The position numbers were made by a program, and so were the translations under genes. From positions 1,860,001 to 1,924,000 of the forward strand of contig BQOK01000001.1 of NCBI GenBank assembly GCA_022835495.1: DNA of 64,000 nucleotides, given 5' to 3'. Under the pieces are notes generated by a model. It had not been told where the DNA came from and made no database searches. It saw only the letters and a list, made by a program, of their open reading frames with translations. The stretch is from Oscillospiraceae bacterium. Lineage in GTDB: Bacteria; Bacillota; Clostridia; Oscillospirales; Ruminococcaceae. Positions 7,463 through 15,483 of the stretch are shown piece by piece. Each line of letters begins with the position of its first letter. Within the stretch, counting starts at the first letter, position 1.

Positions 7463-8215
7463 ATGACTGAAAACAGACGATTTTATTATCTAAAGCTGAA
7501 AGAAAATTTTTACAACAGCGAAACCATGATAATTCTGGAAAGTATGCAGGACGGGCTTTTGTATTCCAATCTCCTGCTGAAAATGTATCTCATGTCGTTG
7601 AAGCACAACGGCGTCCTCATGCTGAATGACCGGCTGCCCCACACGCCCCAGACTATTGCTACCTGTACCCGCCATCAGATCGGAACCGTGGAGAGGGCGA
7701 TCAAGGTATTTCGGGAGTTTGGGCTTATTGAGATTTTGACAGACGGAGCTTATTACATGACGGACATCCAGCTTCTGATCGGGCAGTCGTCCAGCGAGGG
7801 GGAACGGAAGAAGAAAGAGCGGATGCGCTTGAAGCGGCAAAATCTCCTGCCCTCTGGCGAGGTGGACATTTGTCCGTCTAATGAGCCGGTGGACAAATGT
7901 CCGCCTATATTAGAGTATAGAGATAAAGAGATTAGAGATAAGAGTATAGAGAATAGAGAGAGTGAAAGCGCACACGCCTATGGCCGTTACAAAAATGTTT
8001 TTCTTCGTGACGAGGAACTGACGGAACTGCAAACCGAGCTGCCGACCTTATGGCAGAATTACATTGACCGGTTATCCGAGTATATGGCGTCCACCGGCAA
8101 ACAGTATCAGAGCCATGCCGCCACAATCCGGCGCTGGGCTGCCGAGGACAAAAAGAAAGCCGCAACCCAGGGCCGGAACCGGGATTACAGCGTACAGGAG
8201 GGAGAAACCGTATGA
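7463..8215 (+). CDS. Replication initiator / phage replisome organizer-like protein
   Basis: 250-residue protein. Residues 1-120 match the phage replisome organizer N-terminal domain (RRFYYLKLKENFYNSETMI, then a winged-helix region GTVERAIKVFREFGLIEI). Residues 135-180 form a polar linker, and a C-terminal helical region contains LPTLWQNYIDRLSEYMAS. Such proteins bind the origin and recruit the helicase loader encoded next. The start at 7463 has AAAGGAG upstream. The linker DNA contains paired palindromes and an AT-rich purine stretch that could be the origin (see separate entry). The stop overlaps the loader gene by 4 bases. Confidence 0.85.
   Translation: MTENRRFYYLKLKENFYNSETMIILESMQDGLLYSNLLLKMYLMSLKHNGVLMLNDRLPHTPQTIATCTRHQIGTVERAIKVFREFGLIEILTDGAYYMTDIQLLIGQSSSEGERKKKERMRLKRQNLLPSGEVDICPSNEPVDKCPPILEYRDKEIRDKSIENRESESAHAYGRYKNVFLRDEELTELQTELPTLWQNYIDRLSEYMASTGKQYQSHAATIRRWAAEDKKKAATQGRNRDYSVQEGETV
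7864..7965 (+). other. Candidate replication origin inside the replisome organizer gene
   Basis: Two 12-bp palindromes, GGACATTTGTCC (7864-7875) and GGACAAATGTCC (7891-7902), lie 27 bp apart. They are followed by an AT-rich purine track (about 7905-7965) with recurring TAGAGATAAGAG/AGAGTATAGAG units. Iteron-like sites next to an easily melted tract, within the initiator's own linker, is the layout known for several phage and plasmid initiators. This is inferred from layout only. Confidence 0.45.
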
Positions 8216-9069
8216 TTGAAATTACCGCAGAAATCAGAGCCATCATTGACCACGCCGCCGCAGACCTGACGCTGGCAGAGGACGAATACATAGACCTGAC
8301 TGACGGGCTTATCCACTGTAAACACTGCGGCGGGAACCGTCAGACCGTTGTTCCCTGTTTCGGGAAGTCTGGTTACTTCATGCCCCGCTGTGTCTGCCCC
8401 TGTCAGGCGGAGGCGGAACGGCGGCGCAAGGAGGCAGAGGAACAGCGGAACCGCATGGAGAGCATTAAGCGGAGAAAGGCGCAGGGGCTTCAAGACCGGT
8501 ATCTGTATGACTATACCTTTGCCAATGACAACGGGCAGAATCCGCTGATGAAGAAAGCGCGCGCCTATGTGGACAACTGGAAACAGGCATACCGGGATAA
8601 TACCGGGCTTCTCCTGTTCGGGGATGTGGGGACGGGAAAATCCTTTTTCGCCGGTTGTATCGCCAACGCCCTGCTTGACCGGGACATTCCGGTGCTGATG
8701 ACGAATTTTCCCTCTATCCTGAACCGGCTGACCGGTATGTTTTCCGAGGACAGGGCGGAATTTATCGCCAGTCTGGGAATGTATGACCTGTTGATTATTG
8801 ACGATCTGGGCGTGGAGCGGAATACCGAGTATGCAATGGAGCAGATGTTCCATGTGATCGACTGCCGCTACCGCAGCCGGAAACCCATGATTATCACAAC
8901 GAATTTGAAGCTGGACGCGATCAAGAATCCGCCCGATCTGGCCCACGCACGAATCTATGACCGCATACTGGAACGGTGCGCCCCGATTCTCTTTGACGGG
9001 AAGAACTTCCGAGAGGAAAACGCCGAGGCCACCAAAGCGGCGGCAAAGGAGATTGTATCCCCAAAATGA
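8212..9069 (+). CDS. DnaC-like helicase loader / ATP-binding protein
   Basis: 285-residue AAA+ ATPase. The N-terminal region has a Cys cluster (CKHCGGNRQT, CVCPCQAEAERRR) that probably binds zinc. Walker A is LLFGDVGTGKSFFAG (about residues 138-152) and Walker B LLIIDDLGVERNT (about 192-204), with an arginine-rich sensor region (HARIYDRILERC). It fits IstB/DnaC loaders that deliver the replicative helicase to an origin bound by the upstream initiator. The overlap with the initiator stop shows translational coupling. Together they give element A an autonomous initiation step during transfer or excision. Confidence 0.88.
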   Translation: MIEITAEIRAIIDHAAADLTLAEDEYIDLTDGLIHCKHCGGNRQTVVPCFGKSGYFMPRCVCPCQAEAERRRKEAEEQRNRMESIKRRKAQGLQDRYLYDYTFANDNGQNPLMKKARAYVDNWKQAYRDNTGLLLFGDVGTGKSFFAGCIANALLDRDIPVLMTNFPSILNRLTGMFSEDRAEFIASLGMYDLLIIDDLGVERNTEYAMEQMFHVIDCRYRSRKPMIITTNLKLDAIKNPPDLAHARIYDRILERCAPILFDGKNFREENAEATKAAAKEIVSPK

Positions 9070-9143
9070 AACTGTAAACTGACGGATTGGACAATTCCCC
9101 CGCCGTCACCGGCGGGCTGTCCGGGAAAGGAATATATGACCCT

Positions 9144-9338
9144 ATGAGCAACGAGAAAAACACCCCTGAAATGACAGCAGTGCCCCAGACCGGCGCAGGA
9201 CAAAAAGACGCGCCCGCGCTGGTAAAGAAGATCGGGAAAACGACCTATGTTGTCCGGGTGCATTTCAGTGAAACCAGCAAGGAAACCATGAGCGACAAGA
9301 TCAAGCGTATGCTGAAAAACGAGGTTGAGCAGATGTAA
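9144..9338 (+). CDS. TnpW-like transposon protein, 64 aa
   Basis: Small protein with a disordered N-terminus and a conserved core KKIGKTTYVVRVHFSETSKE, followed by a basic helix DKIKRMLKNEVEQM. This matches the TnpW-type small proteins encoded near the ends of Tn4451-like elements. The start at 9144 was chosen because the upstream TTG at 9087 has no ribosome binding site; GGGAAAGG lies 13 bases before 9144, a little far. It is followed by a strong hairpin. The function is not established. Confidence 0.65.
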   Translation: MSNEKNTPEMTAVPQTGAGQKDAPALVKKIGKTTYVVRVHFSETSKETMSDKIKRMLKNEVEQM

Positions 9339-9342
9339 AAAT

Positions 9343-9380
9343 GCGGAGCCGGAAACCGTCTCACAGGTTCCCGGCTCCGC
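9343..9380. terminator. Convergent hairpin between TnpW-like gene and PIN toxin
   Basis: GCGGAGCCGG (9343-9352) pairs with CCGGCTCCGC (9371-9380) around an inner GAAACC/GGTTC stem. It lies between two convergent genes and could terminate both, though no long T-tract is present on either side. Confidence 0.6.
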
Positions 9381-9386
9381 GCCGTT

Positions 9387-9788
9387 TCAGTATTGGAGAA
9401 ATTCAGCCGGTGTCATAATCATTGGATTTTTCACGCCGGATTCTAAAAAGTCTTTATCACCGGTCAGTAAAACATCGGCCTTTGCTTCTATGGCTGCCCG
9501 AAGAATCGGGCGGTCATTCACATCACGAATTTGTGCCTCTGAAATATCTTCCTCTGTCGGAATCGGAACCAGCTCCAAAGTCAGGAGCGCAACGGAAAGG
9601 AATTTATCCAGGGACGCAAGCCGGTTCGGAAATTTTTTGTTAAATATCCGCTTCATTTCGTCCACGTTCTGCTCACAGATCAGCCCGTGATTAGGATAGG
9701 ACGCCGCCTTTACATACGCCTGAAAAGGAATGCCGTTTGCACTTAGAGCGGCAGAGATCAGGACGTTGGTATCAATCAAAACCCTCAT
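9387..9788 (-). CDS. PIN-domain RNase toxin
   Basis: 133-residue PIN nuclease. The conserved acidic residues are in VLIDTNVLISA (D6), the central acidic region (TEEDISEAQI), VNDRPIL and LLTGDKDFLES, giving the metal-binding pocket. It is encoded downstream of an AbrB-type antitoxin with a 4-base overlap, the normal order for such pairs. The pair should stabilise element A at its insertion site. It resembles the COG1569 group of PIN proteins. Full family length and intact motifs suggest an active toxin. Confidence 0.85.
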   Translation of the reverse strand: MRVLIDTNVLISAALSANGIPFQAYVKAASYPNHGLICEQNVDEMKRIFNKKFPNRLASLDKFLSVALLTLELVPIPTEEDISEAQIRDVNDRPILRAAIEAKADVLLTGDKDFLESGVKNPMIMTPAEFLQY

Positions 9789-10060
9789 GCGTTCTCGTCC
9801 TCATTTCTCAATTCTTTCACAAGCGCCATGACATCATCATCGGAGGTCAAGCCAGCGCGTTCCGCTTCTCCAGCCATCTCCTTTTGAAGCACCTGCATGG
9901 CGTAGACAGCAGAATTGACAATGCGGACGGTGTTTCCCTCAACGATAAACGTAATGCGATCACCACTTGCCACGCCGAGGACTTCCCGAATATCTTTCGG
10001 AATTGTGACCTGCCCCTTTGCCATGACTTTTGCATTGTCTACAAACGTATTTGCTAACAT
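9785..10060 (-). CDS. AbrB/MazE-type antitoxin
   Basis: 91-residue protein with an N-terminal swapped-hairpin AbrB domain (NAKVMAKGQVTIPKDIREVL, then a GDRITFIVEGNTVRIVN strand pair) and a charged C-terminal tail that would wrap the toxin. The start at 10060 was chosen because AAAGGTGG precedes it; the longer frame to 10162 crosses the promoter. The promoter and a palindrome over the transcription start are visible (see 10091-10140), implying autoregulation. Confidence 0.85.
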   Translation of the reverse strand: MLANTFVDNAKVMAKGQVTIPKDIREVLGVASGDRITFIVEGNTVRIVNSAVYAMQVLQKEMAGEAERAGLTSDDDVMALVKELRNEDENA

Positions 10061-10090
10061 GATTTTACACCACCTTTCTGAAATATGGAA

Positions 10091-10140
10091 AGTAGGGATT
10101 TCCCTACTCTTATTATATGCAGAGGACGCAGAAAAATCAA
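10091..10140 (-). promoter_or_regulatory. Promoter and operator of the AbrB/PIN operon
   Basis: On the minus strand, TTGATT (10140-10135) and TATAAT (10117-10112) are separated by exactly 17 bp. Three bases after the -10 box lies a palindrome with 8-bp arms, AGTAGGGA/TCCCTACT (10091-10108), covering the expected start of transcription. This is a typical autoregulatory operator for an AbrB-type antitoxin. Confidence 0.75.
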
Positions 10141-10236
10141 GGGAAAATGCTGGAAGTGGCACAGATTAAGCGGCTGTCATTTTTGAATTTTTTGTGAACA
10201 TGATTAAAAAGTCCTTTACAAATCGTCTCTGGCAAG

Positions 10237-11288
<1,052 letters not shown>

Positions 11289-11304
11289 GAAGGTGGAAAA
11301 ACTG

Positions 11305-11337
11305 AGGCCATTCACTTTTATAGTGGATGGCCTTTTT
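11305..11337 (+). terminator. Intrinsic terminator after tnpV
   Basis: AGGCCATTCACT (11305-11316) pairs with AGTGGATGGCCT (11322-11333) apart from one mismatch, followed by TTTTG. Confidence 0.75.
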
Positions 11338-11338
11338 G

Positions 11339-12187
11339 CTACCTGCGTTTTTTCTTTTTTGGCATATAATACGGCTGTGGCTTGGCTTTGCCCCGCATAT
11401 TGTTTGGGTTTTTAAGCAGTTTGGACAGGCTCAGTATCCGCAGAAAAGCCGAAAAGTCCTCGGATGAAATTTTTTCAAAAGGAATCTGCATTTTATCACA
11501 GAACTCATGGATCATAGCTTCTGTGTCGTTTCCCATCTGTATGGCCTGTTCAAAATTCTCTTTGACCTCATCCAGTGTTGGCTGTGGGTCAGCTGTGGTC
11601 TTGTCTTTCAAATGAGCTTCCCGTATATCCCGGACAATGCTGTCCAGATCATCATGAAGGATATGACTGTAAAAATCGTTCTCCTGTACCTGACCCAATT
11701 CCAGCGTCCGCATATACAGATCATTTTCTCCGGGTGCGTGTTCTTTAAGAATGGTCTGCCGGGTAGCTTCCAGAATCAGATTCATCTGGTTCACTCGCAT
11801 ATCAGCGATCTGGTCAATAAAGATTTCCATATCAACCATCAGCCGCAAAAAATTTGGATGAGTCGCCAGTTCACAAAGCAGGCGGTTGTTGATCTTTCCG
11901 CTGCTCAAAAGTTCCACCATAGCGTCACTCAGATGCAGAGCTTGAAGCTCCGTGTTTGGGTGATTTTTATTTTCTGACACGCCCATCAGATAATCAGTGG
12001 ACACTCCGTAAAACTTTGCCAGTGTCGCAATCGCAAATGGGCTGATGTCTTTGTAGTCATCGCTCTCATATTTCCCCAGTGCCGACTTAGACAGGCCGGT
12101 CTGTTCTGCCAGCTGTTCCAGCGTCAGGTGCTTATCCACCACTCGCAGGTCTTTGAGCCGTTCCGGGATTGACAGTTTTGTGTACAT
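11339..12187 (-). CDS. XRE-family transcriptional regulator with large C-terminal domain
   Basis: 282-residue protein. The N-terminal helix-turn-helix is ERLKDLRVVDKHLTLEQLAE, QTGLSKSALGKYESDDYKD, ending STDYLMGVSENKNHP (residues 8-75). The remaining 200 residues are a helical domain of unknown function ending in a very basic tail (PKKKKRR). The start at 12187 has AAGGAGGTG just upstream; the longer frame to 12508 crosses the promoter. Transcribed away from the mobilization genes, it is likely the element's master repressor, by position. Its own promoter lies at 12222-12250. Confidence 0.82.
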   Translation of the reverse strand: MYTKLSIPERLKDLRVVDKHLTLEQLAEQTGLSKSALGKYESDDYKDISPFAIATLAKFYGVSTDYLMGVSENKNHPNTELQALHLSDAMVELLSSGKINNRLLCELATHPNFLRLMVDMEIFIDQIADMRVNQMNLILEATRQTILKEHAPGENDLYMRTLELGQVQENDFYSHILHDDLDSIVRDIREAHLKDKTTADPQPTLDEVKENFEQAIQMGNDTEAMIHEFCDKMQIPFEKISSEDFSAFLRILSLSKLLKNPNNMRGKAKPQPYYMPKKKKRR

Positions 12188-12528
12188 CAAAGCACCTCCT
12201 TGCCAACGGTTTTTGTTTTTCATTATAGCACATTTCCGAGAGCGTGGAAATATGCGGTTTTCATGTGTTTTTCCTGCGTCTTGGACATACGGGAGCAGCC
12301 CTCTTTTTTCGGTAAACTGGTTCTTGTCAGGAGACATAGAACCTTGAAAAATGAATGACCGGCTGCAAGGGGGATGACCTCCGGGGAAGTGACGCCACGA
12401 TAAGAGCGCACCAAAGAGGACAATACGCTGGGAGAGAATCCGGGCAGGAATATTTTGCAGACAGACCGGCAGACAGAAAAATAAACGATGCGGAACATAC
12501 CGCATCAAATGAATGGAGGTAGATCATT
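12188..12528. promoter_or_regulatory. Divergent control region of element C
   Basis: Between the XRE gene and the rightward genes. On the minus strand TTTCCA (12250-12245) and TATAAT (12227-12222) are 17 bp apart and drive the regulator. An inverted repeat GATGCGG/CCGCATC (12487-12506) lies 22 bases before the rightward gene at 12529 and may be an operator. A GC-richer stretch at 12350-12450 contains no feature I can name. Confidence 0.55.
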
Positions 12529-12822
12529 ATGAAACTGAATATGAAGGAAAAGAAAATTCTTTACGCTTACGCCTGCCCCAGCCATCACAACACAGTGACA
12601 AGGCTGAAATGGCTGACAGCATTGACTGTTGACCCGGAGGCGAAAAGCCAGATGCTTCATCTTGCTCGTAAAATTGAGACAGAGACAGAGGAAAGGTGGT
12701 ACGAAGCCTTTTACCATCATCTGCGTATGGAGATGGACGAATACCGCCGGATTAGACGCAGTCTGCGTGCGCTGAAAGCAAACACCGATTATGAGGAGGA
12801 ACTGTATGAGGAAGCTGTCTAA
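12529..12822 (+). CDS. Conserved small helical protein, 97 aa
   Basis: Soluble, strongly helical and charged protein (MKEKKILYAYACPSHHNTVT, then ARKIETETEERWYEAFYHHL and a DEYRRIRRSLRAL end). It starts 7 bases after ATGGAGGTAG. It overlaps the next gene by 17 bases and is the first gene of the rightward operon of element C. No family is recognised with confidence; its position suggests a regulatory or relaxosome accessory role. Confidence 0.6.
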   Translation: MKLNMKEKKILYAYACPSHHNTVTRLKWLTALTVDPEAKSQMLHLARKIETETEERWYEAFYHHLRMEMDEYRRIRRSLRALKANTDYEEELYEEAV

Positions 12823-13111
12823 ATATGAAAAAGAAACCATCATCAACTGGAATGAGGGCGAGACGATTGCCAGTATCTACACCTTCAATGCCAGCTTGAA
12901 ACGCAGACTGGAGGATTTCAGCCGGAAGTACCCTCTGCTGTGCCGCTTGGAACGCAGTACGCCGGAAGGTAGCGTGACCTATGTACTGGACAAGTCCCGA
13001 CTTTCGATCCGGCTGGTGCCGCCGTACAGCGAAGAACGGCTGGCAGCTGCAAGGGAGTACGCAAAAGAGCATGGCTTTCAGGTCATACAGACAGAAGAAA
13101 AAATCGCTTAA
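12806..13111 (+). CDS. Small conserved ICE/IME protein (copy 1 of 3 in window)
   Basis: 101-residue protein with the pattern KLSKYEKETIINWNEGE, TIASIYTFNASLKRRLEDF, a central VTYVLDKSRLSIRLVPPYS segment and EERLAAAREYAKEHGF. Two homologues occur in the ICE at 38339 and 41712, sharing the T-x-S/H-I-x-T-x-(N/D)-x-x-L-(K/R)-(R/N)-(R/K)-L core and the PYSE-R-x-A-A end. The start at 12806 has GAGGAGGAACTGT before it. In each case the gene precedes a DNA-processing gene or module (relaxase, then helicase). The function is unknown; a DNA-transfer accessory role is inferred from context. Confidence 0.7.
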   Translation: MRKLSKYEKETIINWNEGETIASIYTFNASLKRRLEDFSRKYPLLCRLERSTPEGSVTYVLDKSRLSIRLVPPYSEERLAAAREYAKEHGFQVIQTEEKIA

Positions 13112-13536
13112 AATGAGGGCGATTTACGAAAAAATATCGGGTCTGCACCCGTTGTTTTGATCGGCAATTTCCGCAGGCGTATTCTGTATCCACTTCTCGC
13201 CTATGGGCGCAAATGTGCGGATACGGAGCCGGTGAAACTGGCAAAAACCGCTTCTGCGGTGAAGGCCAGCTTCGCCGGTGCGGGAGTACAGAGGGCAGCC
13301 AGCCCTTTGTGCCGGGGTGCAGGGGCGGCAGCGCACTGCTGGGGTCAAGGGGCAACGCCCATTGGCGGGTTGAGGGCAGCCAGCCTCATCGGGTCAAGGG
13401 TGAAACGCCTTGCCCAGGGAAAGTTGATGCCTGCGTCAACTTGTACTGGGTATTACCTGACGCAAAACTTCGCAGGTCTGGCGGCTTTGCCGCCCTCCCC
13501 AGCCCGGAACATCTTTGCAGGAAGGAGGAAAAATGT
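13112..13536 (+). other. Candidate oriT region of element C with direct repeats and hairpins
   Basis: The 425 bp before the relaxase contain no convincing gene. GAGGGCAGCCAGCC occurs twice (13291-13304 and 13372-13385), and GGGTCAAGGG occurs twice (about 13342-13351 and 13391-13400), each followed by an AACGCC motif. Hairpins are GTTGATGC/GCGTCAAC (13422-13439) and GGCGGC/GCCGCC (about 13480-13494). The position directly upstream of a MOBV relaxase and the clustered repeats fit an origin of transfer. No known nick sequence could be matched by eye. Confidence 0.4.
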
Positions 13537-14781
13537 TTGAAATTAACAAGACACAATGGACGATCTGGGAAGCATGGCACTTACAATCCCCGGCACAATG
13601 ACCGTCGGTTCGATGTAGAAAACAGCGAACACATTGACGCTGAGCGTGCCAGACAAAATGTGTACTGGGACTGTTACCGGGGCTTTACCACCCACGACTT
13701 TCGGGAAAACCCAGAGCAGCCGGATTTCAGCTTTGAGGAAATTGAACGGATGTATTACTACGAGCATTATGCCGACCATGTCAATGCTCAGAACGCCCGG
13801 AACGAGAAAACCCGGCACATTGAGCGCAATCGCACTGTGGATGATCTTTTGAAAAATAACAAGACCTGTCCAGAAGAAAGCATCTACCAGATCGGCACTA
13901 TGGAAGAATCCGTTCCGCCGGAGACTTTAGCGCTCATTGTCAGTGAATTTTATGAGGAATTTGAAAACCGTTTCGGTTCTCATATCCACATTTTAGACTG
14001 GGCGCTCCATCTGGATGAAGGGACTCCGCACATCCATGAGCGCCATGTATTTGACTGTGAAAATCGGTATGGAGAGCTGTGCCCCCAGCAGGAAAAGGCG
14101 TTGGAGGAACTGGGTATCCCTCTCCCTAAACCGGAACAGCCAAAAGGAAAGCACAATAACCGGAAACAGACTTTTGATGCAGTCTGTCGGACAATCTTAT
14201 TTGACATTGCCAAACGGCATGGGCTGCATCTGGAACAGGAGCCGTCCTATGGTGGGCGTGACTATTTGGAAAAGCAGGATTATATCCTGATGAAGCAGAA
14301 GGAGCAGCTGGCGACACAGGAGCAAAAGCTGGAGGAACTGACGCTAAAAATTGAGGATGTAGAAACCTTACTGGAAGATGTTTCTGGTGCAGCCTATGAC
14401 AAGGCGGTGGAGGTTGTGACCGACAAGGTTCGGGAACAAACCCAGCTTGAAGATATGGAAGTAATTGAAAAATATCGAAAGAGCGTGGTATCGCCCAATG
14501 CCAAAAATTCGCCAGAAGTTGTGAAGATAGCGAACACTCTGCTGAGTAGGGTGCGAGAAAAATTACAGCAGTCTGCTGAAAAAGTTCTCAAAAAGGTACA
14601 GGCGGTGCTGTTAAAACCGGAGGTCAAACAGGCTGGCAAAGAGCAGATCAAAAATAAAGCCAGAAAATCCATTAAGGAGAAGCTGGCACAAGGCAAACTG
14701 GACGCTGATCGGGAGAACCGGGAGCGCTGGGAGCGTGAAGGACGGATTGCTCCAACAAGAAAACAGGATATGGAATTGTGA
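13537..14781 (+). CDS. MOBV-type relaxase (Mob/Pre family), TTG start
   Basis: 414-residue plasmid recombination/mobilization protein. The N-terminus is KLTRHNGRSGKHGTYNPRHN; the histidine metal motif is ALHLDEGTPHIHERHVFD (about residues 157-174), the MOBV H-x(n)-PHxH signature. Residues 245-300 and 335-400 are coiled coil. The best in-frame start is TTG at 13537, 8 bases after GAAGGAGG. An ATG at 13533 with better spacing is one base out of frame and dies after 22 codons, so a single T insertion may have displaced the original ATG. Transfer would need a helper T4SS such as the surrounding ICE. Confidence 0.85.
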   Translation: MKLTRHNGRSGKHGTYNPRHNDRRFDVENSEHIDAERARQNVYWDCYRGFTTHDFRENPEQPDFSFEEIERMYYYEHYADHVNAQNARNEKTRHIERNRTVDDLLKNNKTCPEESIYQIGTMEESVPPETLALIVSEFYEEFENRFGSHIHILDWALHLDEGTPHIHERHVFDCENRYGELCPQQEKALEELGIPLPKPEQPKGKHNNRKQTFDAVCRTILFDIAKRHGLHLEQEPSYGGRDYLEKQDYILMKQKEQLATQEQKLEELTLKIEDVETLLEDVSGAAYDKAVEVVTDKVREQTQLEDMEVIEKYRKSVVSPNAKNSPEVVKIANTLLSRVREKLQQSAEKVLKKVQAVLLKPEVKQAGKEQIKNKARKSIKEKLAQGKLDADRENRERWEREGRIAPTRKQDMEL

Positions 14782-14817
14782 GGCATCTGATTTTCTATGG
14801 AAACCGGATGCCTTTTG
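14781..14817 (+). terminator. Intrinsic terminator after the MOBV relaxase
   Basis: AGGCATC (14781-14787) pairs with GATGCCT (14807-14813), followed by TTTGC. It overlaps the extreme 5' part of the longest primase frame, which argues that primase translation starts further downstream. Confidence 0.65.
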
Positions 14818-14838
14818 CATTGTTTGGAGGTGGAAGAA

Positions 14839-15483
14839 ACGAATGTATTTGAAGCAGTAAAACAGTCTGTTACCACAAGGCAGGCTGCTTTGGTTTATGG
14901 AATTTCAGTAGGACGCAACGGGATGGCTTGTTGCCCGTTTCACGATGACAGGCATCCCAGCATGAAGGTGGACAGACGGTTCCATTGTTTTGCCTGTCAG
15001 GCAGATGGAGATGTGATTGATTTCACTTCCCGTCTTTTTGGACTAAGCAGTAAAGAAGCTGCCTTAAAGCTGGCAGAGGACTTCTCAATCAGCTTTGACC
15101 GCAAAGGCCACGATCCGCCACAAAAGAGAGTAATCAAAAGAAAAATCAGCGAGGAAATGCGATACCGGCAGGCAGAGCAGAAATGTTTTCGGGTGCTGTG
15201 CGACTACCTGCGTTTGCTGGAACGATGGAAAGAAGAATATGCGCCCAAACAACCGGAGGATGACTGGAATCCTTTGTTTGTGGAGGCTCTGCACAGGCAG
15301 CCATATATCGAATATCTGTTGGATCTTCTTCTGTCTGACAGCATAGAAGAACGAGCTTTTGTAGTTGCTGAGTATGGAAAAGAGGTGAGGAAAATTGAAC
15401 AGCGAATATCAGAGTTTATCGCCAGCCACCCAGCAGGCTGTGATGAGCGCAGCCGAAGCCATAGCGCCGGAACAGAGCGTTGA
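14839..15483 (+). CDS. CHC2 zinc-finger DNA primase-like protein, unusual start
   Basis: About 214 residues. The zinc finger is CCPFHDDRHPSMKVD and RFHCFACQADGDVIDF, the CHC2 motif of DnaG-type primases; no TOPRIM domain follows, so it is a short primase or DNA-binding part. The ribosome binding site GGAGG (14826-14830) is ideally spaced for an ACG codon at 14839; in-frame alternatives are GTG at 14830 (inside the ribosome binding site) or ATG at 14797 (inside the terminator). An ATG-to-ACG change is suspected. The gene overlaps the VapE gene by 89 bases in another frame, indicating translational coupling of primase and helicase. Confidence 0.72.
   Translation, partial: TNVFEAVKQSVTTRQAALVYGISVGRNGMACCPFHDDRHPSMKVDRRFHCFACQADGDVIDFTSRLFGLSSKEAALKLAEDFSISFDRKGHDPPQKRVIKRKISEEMRYRQAEQKCFRVLCDYLRLLERWKEEYAPKQPEDDWNPLFVEALHRQPYIEYLLDLLLSDSIEERAFVVAEYGKEVRKIEQRISEFIASHPAGCDERSRSHSAGTER

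Noticed and set aside
7905-7965. Short purine-rich repeats considered as a CRISPR-like array
   Set aside because: Units are irregular and too short, with no spacers; they lie in a coding linker. No CRISPR array was seen in the window.
13157-13540. Frames through the repeat region before the MOBV relaxase
   Set aside because: No ribosome binding site; translation is low-complexity and follows the direct repeats.
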